Assembly: GCA_027031505.1 (NCBI GenBank)
Contig: JALVQH010000305.1
Coordinates: 1-9,558 of the forward strand
DNA from: Campylobacteraceae bacterium
Lineage (GTDB): Bacteria > Campylobacterota > Campylobacteria > Campylobacterales > Sulfurovaceae
DNA length: 9,558 nucleotides
Direction: 5' to 3'
Positions 6,342 through 9,558 of this stretch are shown piece by piece; within the stretch, counting starts at the first letter, position 1, and each line of letters opens with the position of its first letter. A program made the translations under genes and the position numbers. The notes beneath the pieces were generated by a model, which saw nothing but the letters and a program-made list of their open reading frames with translations, was not told where the DNA came from and searched no databases.

Positions 6342-6355
6342 AGGATGGTGTCAAT

Positions 6356-6384
6356 GGAGCATCCAGGTTTCTCGATCTGGATGC
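6356..6384 (+). repeat. Hairpin after argS with a GGAG foot, REP-like or terminator
   Basis: GCATCCAG (6359-6366) pairs with CTGGATGC (6377-6384) across a 10-base loop. GGAG (6356-6359) stands at its foot, as in the inverted hairpins 80 bases further on. It starts 14 bases after the argS stop. It may end the argS transcript, although no T-run follows. Confidence 0.5.
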
Positions 6385-6461
6385 AGGGGTGCAGTGAAGG
6401 GGTTTGAAAGCCCTGTTACCGCACTCACACGTGACACCTGTCATCAGGTAACCTTTTCTCA

Positions 6462-6509
6462 GGAGGCAGGACTTCAGTCCTGCACATGCAGGGTTGAAAC
6501 CCTGCCTCC
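6462..6509. repeat. REPIN-like pair of inverted hairpins
   Basis: GCAGGACT-TC-AGTCCTGC (6466-6483) and GCAGGGTT-GA-AACCCTGC (6488-6505) are two perfect 8-bp hairpins, separated by ACAT and flanked by GGAG (6462-6465) and its complement CTCC (6506-6509). The outer GGAGGCAGG and CCTGCCTCC also pair with each other. A GGAG or GTAG foot followed by a hairpin, in inverted pairs, is the known form of REP elements mobilised by RAYT transposases. No RAYT gene is in the window. The rest of the 235-bp gap holds only a weaker hairpin around AGGG...CCCT (about 6398-6414). Confidence 0.65.
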
Positions 6510-6576
6510 GGAACATCCATAAACAGGGAATCCATTAGTTGAAGGGTGCATTACGCTTTTCAAAGGGGGTAAAAAT

Positions 6577-6897
6577 ATGAAAGGGAAAATTATCGTATGG
6601 CTTGCAGTGACCCTCGTGGCCATCGGCTGGGACTACTACCGCCACCGTAATCTCCGAAAAACCCTGATGGCTTCCGGGACGTTTGCCTGGATCGCCACGG
6701 CCGCAACGCTGGGGGTCACCATGCGCACGATCCTGCCGCTTTTTGCAGTGCATTACCTTACGATTCTTTTTGCCTGGGGTGCATTGCTCTTTTATCTCTG
6801 GAGAGGCAAATACCTCTGGTGGGCATTTGCGTTGCCGGTATTGACGATGGTGACTTTTTTGGGGCTCAATTTTTTGGAGGGGTCGCGGTACGAGTGA
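6577..6897 (+). CDS. Small inner-membrane protein of unknown function
   Basis: I do not recognise the family. The 106-aa protein is strongly hydrophobic, with about four predicted membrane helices: near 4-18 (IIVWLAVTLVAIGW), 33-48, 53-74 and 79-100. A basic loop after helix 1 (YYRHRNLRK) suggests, by the positive-inside rule, that this loop is cytoplasmic. The C-terminus is short and polar (EGSRYE). AAAGGGGG lies about 7 bases before the ATG and is a good ribosome-binding site. No cysteines or charged residues that would suggest a catalytic or metal site are seen in the helices. It stands alone: argS is separated by REP-like hairpins, and the next gene on the right is convergent and ends 5 bases away. 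Confidence 0.72.
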   Translation: MKGKIIVWLAVTLVAIGWDYYRHRNLRKTLMASGTFAWIATAATLGVTMRTILPLFAVHYLTILFAWGALLFYLWRGKYLWWAFALPVLTMVTFLGLNFLEGSRYE

Positions 6898-6901
6898 GGC
6901 G

Positions 6902-7056
6902 TTAGCTGTCCTCTTTTACACGCCCGGCTGCTTTTTTGTAAACCTCCATCTCTTCACGCTTTCCGATGGCGATGATATAGATTTTGATCGTATTTTCTTC
7001 GATTTGATAGACGATGCGGTGGCGTTTGTTGTTGAAATATGCTTTAAGTCATACAT
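6902..7056 (-). pseudogene. RelE/ParE-superfamily (StbE-like) toxin wrecked by internal deletion
   Basis: RelE-like toxins are ribosome-dependent mRNA endonucleases of type II toxin-antitoxin pairs. The start codon overlaps the antitoxin stop as TAATG and reads MYDLK, a plausible family N-terminus. That frame then runs into non-family sequence. A second frame (6902-7048) encodes the typical C-terminal half: KRHRIVYQIEENTIKIYII, then AIGKREEMEVYKKAAGRV. The two parts are joined near 7042-7048 with loss of roughly 40-45 residues, judging from a usual length of about 90, and with a frameshift. No intact toxin can be made. The remnant ends 5 bases from the convergent membrane-protein gene. Confidence 0.82.
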
Positions 7057-7352
7057 TACTCATCCACACTCAAACCCAGCGCTTCCAGAACATTCTGACC
7101 GTTACGATACGCTTCTTTTGGTGTTTGCAGGCGGGTTTCGATGGTATCCAGTATGGCTTCATCCTCTTTGTCATCCAAAAGTGCCATGAGGCTTTCGTAC
7201 ACCGATGCCGGGAGCAGAACCGCTTCGATCTTGTTGTTTTTTAGAATGGCCAGTTTTTCGACCGCTCCACTGGATACATTGGAGAGGTATTTGCCAAACT
7301 GTTTGGAGATTTCTGTCGCAGATGTCAATTCGTTTTGAGCGTAGGCTACCAT
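7056..7352 (-). CDS. Phd/YefM (StbD)-type antitoxin, now an orphan
   Basis: A 98-aa protein whose N-terminal two thirds fit the Phd/YefM/StbD antitoxin fold: ELTSATEISKQFGKYLSNV (about 8-26), then EKLAILKNNKIEAVLLPASVYESLM (about 32-56, quoted in part as AILKNNKIEAVLLP). This is the DNA-binding, dimerising part. The acidic/helical tail (DDKEDEAILDTIETRL to the end) would have wrapped the toxin. AAGGGGA lies about 4 bases before the ATG. Such proteins repress their own promoter and neutralise a RelE-like toxin; the toxin gene directly downstream is destroyed, so the antitoxin may be a solitary regulator or an anti-addiction relic. An RHS fragment ends 15 bases upstream. Confidence 0.88.
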   Translation of the reverse strand: MVAYAQNELTSATEISKQFGKYLSNVSSGAVEKLAILKNNKIEAVLLPASVYESLMALLDDKEDEAILDTIETRLQTPKEAYRNGQNVLEALGLSVDE

Positions 7353-7366
7353 GAGTCCCCTTTTAT

Positions 7367-7394
7367 TTTATCGATAAATATACGGATAATTATA
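7367..7394 (-). promoter_or_regulatory. Candidate antitoxin promoter and operator
   Basis: On the minus strand TATAAT (7394-7389) lies 36 bases before the antitoxin ATG. A perfect 12-bp palindrome TTTATCGATAAA (7367-7378) lies between it and the start. Phd/YefM antitoxins repress themselves by binding palindromes at this position. No good -35 is visible. Confidence 0.35.
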
Positions 7395-7562
7395 GTGAAG
7401 ATTCTCTACCACTGCTCCTGTGCTGTCTGTAAGAGCAACAATACTTCCTTGATGGTCTCTGTGGTAGTAGAAGGTGCCGTTTTGGTTGGTGATGCTAAGA
7501 GGCGTGTCGATGCTCTCATCGTGGGTGATGGTGGCAAGTGATACTCTTGGGTTGTATGACAT
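7368..7562 (-). pseudogene. RHS-core fragment, truncated cassette
   Basis: This 64-codon frame reads MSYNPRVS and then about 44 residues (ATITHDESIDTPLSI onward) that match residues 192-235 of the RHS protein at 8167-9495 with only three differences by my count. It then leaves the RHS core and ends NLHYNYPYIYR. It has no RYYDP core box, tip or delivery domain, so it cannot be a working toxin. It starts 8 bases past the end of the putative immunity gene, has no clear ribosome-binding site, and stops just before the antitoxin. Best read as the stub of another RHS cassette cut off by the toxin-antitoxin module. Confidence 0.8.
7404..7537 (-). repeat. Direct repeat of the RHS core (second copy at 8791-8924)
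   Basis: The segment aligns without gaps to 8791-8924 at an offset of 1387 bases. It codes for the shared THDESIDTPLSITNQNG and FYYHRDHQGS region. Two same-orientation copies of this length could recombine and delete the tip and immunity genes between them. Confidence 0.85.
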
Positions 7563-7591
7563 ATGCTATTTTAGCGTAGGGTTGCCTTGGG
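7539..7591 (-). repeat. RHS cassette junction, copy A (copy B at 9472-9524)
   Basis: This 53-bp stretch aligns ungapped with 9472-9524 at roughly 70% identity by hand count. It covers the end of the putative immunity gene, the ATG and the octapeptide MSYNPRVS (MSHNPKVS in copy B). In each copy it is joined to a different position of the RHS core. Confidence 0.65.
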
Positions 7592-8164
7592 ATTTGCTGG
7601 TTTGTAGATATCACCGGTTACTTTACCCCTTTTGCCTTTGATAATAATACTGTCCGGCTCATATAGCATCGATCCAGATATTGAACCGTCTTTTGTTTGA
7701 ATTTTATGTAAAACCACTTTCAATTTTTGGATAATTTTTCCAGATGAAATCATGTTTTCTTCTAAAAGCACAAGTCCTATGTTTTCAAAAAATATCAATG
7801 AAATTATATTATTATTGTCTTTCGAAAAACAATCAATATCTAATTTTTTTCTAAGTTTTTTAAAAAAATATATGTGATCATAGGTTTTGATTTTGCATTG
7901 ATATTGCTTAAGTTTTTGTGCAAAATTGCCTTTAATAGATGAAGGTATTGATAGTCTAAAATTTTTTATGGAAAAGTAATTTTTGTTTTTATCATAATTA
8001 TGAATCGCAAAGCTTGTGTTTGAATCGGTTGTTGTCACTTTATAAAAAAGTGACAACTCAGAAAACCTTTCCTTATCGTTATTTAAATTAAATTCAAAAC
8101 TGTTTCCAAGCAAAACAATGAAACTAATAGATGCAAACAATAAAATTCTTACAACATTTTTCAT
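7571..8164 (-). CDS. AT-rich exported or membrane-anchored protein, candidate immunity protein
   Basis: I do not recognise the family. From the ATG at 8164 the protein has 197 aa and starts MKNVVRILLFASISFIVLLG, a signal peptide or N-terminal anchor without a lipobox cysteine. The rest is Lys/Asn/Ile-rich with probable beta strands (SIKNFRLSIPSSIKG; SLIFFENIGLVLLEE) and two cysteines. A longer reading from 8212 would only add 16 residues overlapping the RHS gene; 8164 is chosen because it gives the signal sequence and has AGGA upstream. The start is 2 bases after the RHS stop. A small gene tight behind an RHS tip is the classic place for a cognate immunity protein; an exported one would suit a toxin acting in the envelope. 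Its last codons lie in the repeated junction. It is markedly more AT-rich than the core genes. The function is inferred from position alone. Confidence 0.65.
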   Translation of the reverse strand: MKNVVRILLFASISFIVLLGNSFEFNLNNDKERFSELSLFYKVTTTDSNTSFAIHNYDKNKNYFSIKNFRLSIPSSIKGNFAQKLKQYQCKIKTYDHIYFFKKLRKKLDIDCFSKDNNNIISLIFFENIGLVLLEENMISSGKIIQKLKVVLHKIQTKDGSISGSMLYEPDSIIIKGKRGKVTGDIYKPANPKATLR

Positions 8165-8166
8165 AA

Positions 8167-9495
8167 TTAAAATCCTGAGTGGGGGAGATAAGGACTTGGC
8201 CCCGGACCACACTCTGCTCGACCCGAACCAGTAGCAAAACCGCTACTTGATCCCGCTCCAACTACTTTATCGTATGTGTCTGTTATCGTATACCACGAAC
8301 CGTATTTAATTTTAATATCGCAAGAAGGAGTTCTTCCATAACATGGATCAGGTTCGTCACATTCATAACATATTTTTCGCGATCTCTCTTCTCGACTTCT
8401 GAGCATTTTTTGGTATTTTCTCCAATAGCACATCAAGATACCTGTTTTGCCAAACTTTTGTATTGAATAAACTTTCCACCAAGGAGCTCCTATAGGTTTT
8501 TCTACAGGATTTCTTGTTTCTTTCCCGAGTGAGATACACCACATCCCGCTCGGATCTATTCTGTTTATCGGATTATTGCTTACGTATCTATAAAAGTTAA
8601 AATCCCCACTCGCAAACCCAATCGGATCCTCACCCAAAAACCTCTGAATCCGAGGGTCATAATAGCGTGCCCTGTAGTAATAAAGCTCCTCCGTATCCAA
8701 CTCTCTACCCGTATAGGCATAGGGATTGTTGGTCTCTAGGGTTTTGGCATGGTCTATTATAGCACCGTAATGGTTATCGTAAGCAAAGCTCTCTACCACT
8801 TGCCCACTGCTGTCTGTAAGAGCTACTATAGAGCCTTGATGGTCTCTATGGTAGTAGAATGTTCCGTTTTGGTTGGTGATGCTTAGAGGAGTATCTATGC
8901 TCTCATCGTGGGTGAGGGTAGCGATGACGTTGTTGTCATTGTCAAGGATGGCGATGATGTCATCTCCGTCATAGAGGTACTTTTGTTCTACACCGTCTTC
9001 TGTTTTGCTGACTCTTCTGCCAAAGGCATCGTAGGTAAATTCGAGTCTTTTTATGGTTTGGTTGTTTTCGTCTTGTTTGGTGTAGCTGACAAGTTGGTTT
9101 CTTGCATTGAAGGTGTAGGTGCTTGTCTCTTTGGTGAGTTTGTTGTATTTGGTTTTGATGTTACCCATCGCATCATAAGTAATGGCATAGAGGTCGCTTT
9201 GTTTGAAGCGGTTGTTTTTTGGATCGTAGATAGCATTATCGTTTAAGTTGTTTCCTGCCTTGTCGTAGGTGAATGTCTCGCTTCCGGCTTGCGTGAGTCT
9301 GCCTATAGCGTCGTAGGTGTAACCGGTACTGTTTTTACTTGTAATGAGTCCTGTTTTATCGTGAGTGTAGTTAAGCGTTTGGTTGGCGGTTTGTATCTTG
9401 GTGATGTTATAGAGGGCATCGAAGGTGTAGGTCTCGTTTGTAGCGTTGGGGTAAGCTATTTTGGTTTGGATGCTGACTTTTGGATTGTGCGACAT
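8167..9495 (-). CDS. RHS/YD-repeat protein with a cysteine-rich unknown C-terminal tip
   Basis: A 442-aa fragment of an RHS-type polymorphic toxin. YD repeats include YTFDALYNITKI (22-33), YTYDAIGRLTQ (59-69), ITYDAMGNI (105-113) and FTYDAFGRRV (153-162). The RHS-associated core box follows: YTGRELDTEELYYYRARYYD (261-280), RFLGEDPIGF (285-294), NFYRYVSNNP (300-309), ending at DPSGM (314-318). After it comes a 124-residue tip with seven cysteines (320, 356, 376, 379, 385, 392, 429), a basic segment RKYQKMLRSREERSRK and a Gly/Ser-rich end; I see no known nuclease or deaminase motif. Full RHS proteins exceed 1000 aa and have N-terminal delivery parts; none is here. An in-frame stop lies two codons before the ATG and no ribosome-binding site is seen, so it may be a displaced, poorly translated cassette. 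The immunity candidate follows after 2 bases. Confidence 0.85.
   Translation of the reverse strand: MSHNPKVSIQTKIAYPNATNETYTFDALYNITKIQTANQTLNYTHDKTGLITSKNSTGYTYDAIGRLTQAGSETFTYDKAGNNLNDNAIYDPKNNRFKQSDLYAITYDAMGNIKTKYNKLTKETSTYTFNARNQLVSYTKQDENNQTIKRLEFTYDAFGRRVSKTEDGVEQKYLYDGDDIIAILDNDNNVIATLTHDESIDTPLSITNQNGTFYYHRDHQGSIVALTDSSGQVVESFAYDNHYGAIIDHAKTLETNNPYAYTGRELDTEELYYYRARYYDPRIQRFLGEDPIGFASGDFNFYRYVSNNPINRIDPSGMWCISLGKETRNPVEKPIGAPWWKVYSIQKFGKTGILMCYWRKYQKMLRSREERSRKICYECDEPDPCYGRTPSCDIKIKYGSWYTITDTYDKVVGAGSSSGFATGSGRAECGPGPSPYLPHSGF
8791..8924 (-). repeat. Direct repeat of the RHS core (first copy at 7404-7537)
   Basis: This is the full-context copy of the repeat, inside the RHS protein at about residues 191-235. 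Its partner is in the truncated fragment 1387 bases away. Confidence 0.85.
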
Positions 9496-9524
9496 GGGTT
9501 ATTGTAGCGAAGGGTGGCTTAGGG
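9472..9524 (-). repeat. RHS cassette junction, copy B (copy A at 7539-7591)
   Basis: It contains the ATG and MSHNPKVS of the RHS protein and about 29 bases upstream. It shares CGCTA, CCCT and ATGTC blocks at identical spacing with copy A. The remaining 34 bases to the window end hold no feature I can support. Confidence 0.65.
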
Positions 9525-9558
9525 TTACAGTACGATTACGTTCACCTGACACCTATGT

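Noticed and set aside
6488..6505. GTTGAAAC motif as a CRISPR repeat end
   Set aside because: It occurs once, as the centre of a perfect hairpin in an inverted pair, which fits a REP element; no repeat-spacer periodicity is present.
8165..8212. Earlier start for the candidate immunity gene at 8212
   Set aside because: It would overlap the RHS tip and put 16 residues before the signal sequence; the ATG at 8164 has AGGA upstream and gives a proper exported N-terminus.

Overview
The window most likely comes from a bacterium of the Campylobacterota (Sulfuricurvum/Sulfurimonas/Sulfurovum-like). The basis is gene order recalled from that group: a guanylate kinase - TatA - arginyl-tRNA synthetase run, and a rimO - tilS pair. 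No 16S rRNA or other phylogenetic marker is present, so this is an inference. The housekeeping genes look moderately GC-rich, while 7.4-9.5 kb is more AT-rich and looks acquired.

Left part (1-2867, all minus strand): rimO (ribosomal protein S12 methylthiotransferase), then a small four-helix-bundle (S23/IVP family) gene, then tilS (tRNA-Ile lysidine synthetase). The four-helix gene lies between two genes that are usually neighbours. It is bracketed by inverted arrays of the heptamer GAAAAAT, and the 3' end of rimO and the 5' end of tilS are themselves written in heptamer repeats.

Middle (2868-6341): the divergent gap holds a 274-bp MITE-like element with 23-bp terminal inverted repeats. Beside it is a strong imperfect palindrome that could form a pseudoknot. 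A candidate promoter then leads into a plus-strand operon: a small unknown protein overlapping gmk by ATGA, gmk (guanylate kinase), tatA (twin-arginine translocation) and argS (arginyl-tRNA synthetase).

Right part (6342-9558): after argS comes a REP/REPIN-like group of hairpins and a small membrane protein. On the minus strand there follow a RelE/ParE-type toxin wrecked by an internal deletion, its apparently intact Phd/YefM-type antitoxin, a short RHS fragment, an AT-rich secreted or membrane-anchored protein that may be an immunity protein, and an RHS-core protein with a cysteine-rich unknown C-terminal tip. Both RHS reading frames start with the same degenerate junction of about 53 bp, joined to different points of the RHS core. 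This looks like a decayed array of toxin-tip cassettes.

The translation-related genes (TilS, RimO, Gmk, ArgS) are ordinary core functions. The unusual content is the heptamer-flanked four-helix cassette, the MITE and palindrome, the REPIN, the crippled toxin-antitoxin pair and the RHS cassette junctions.
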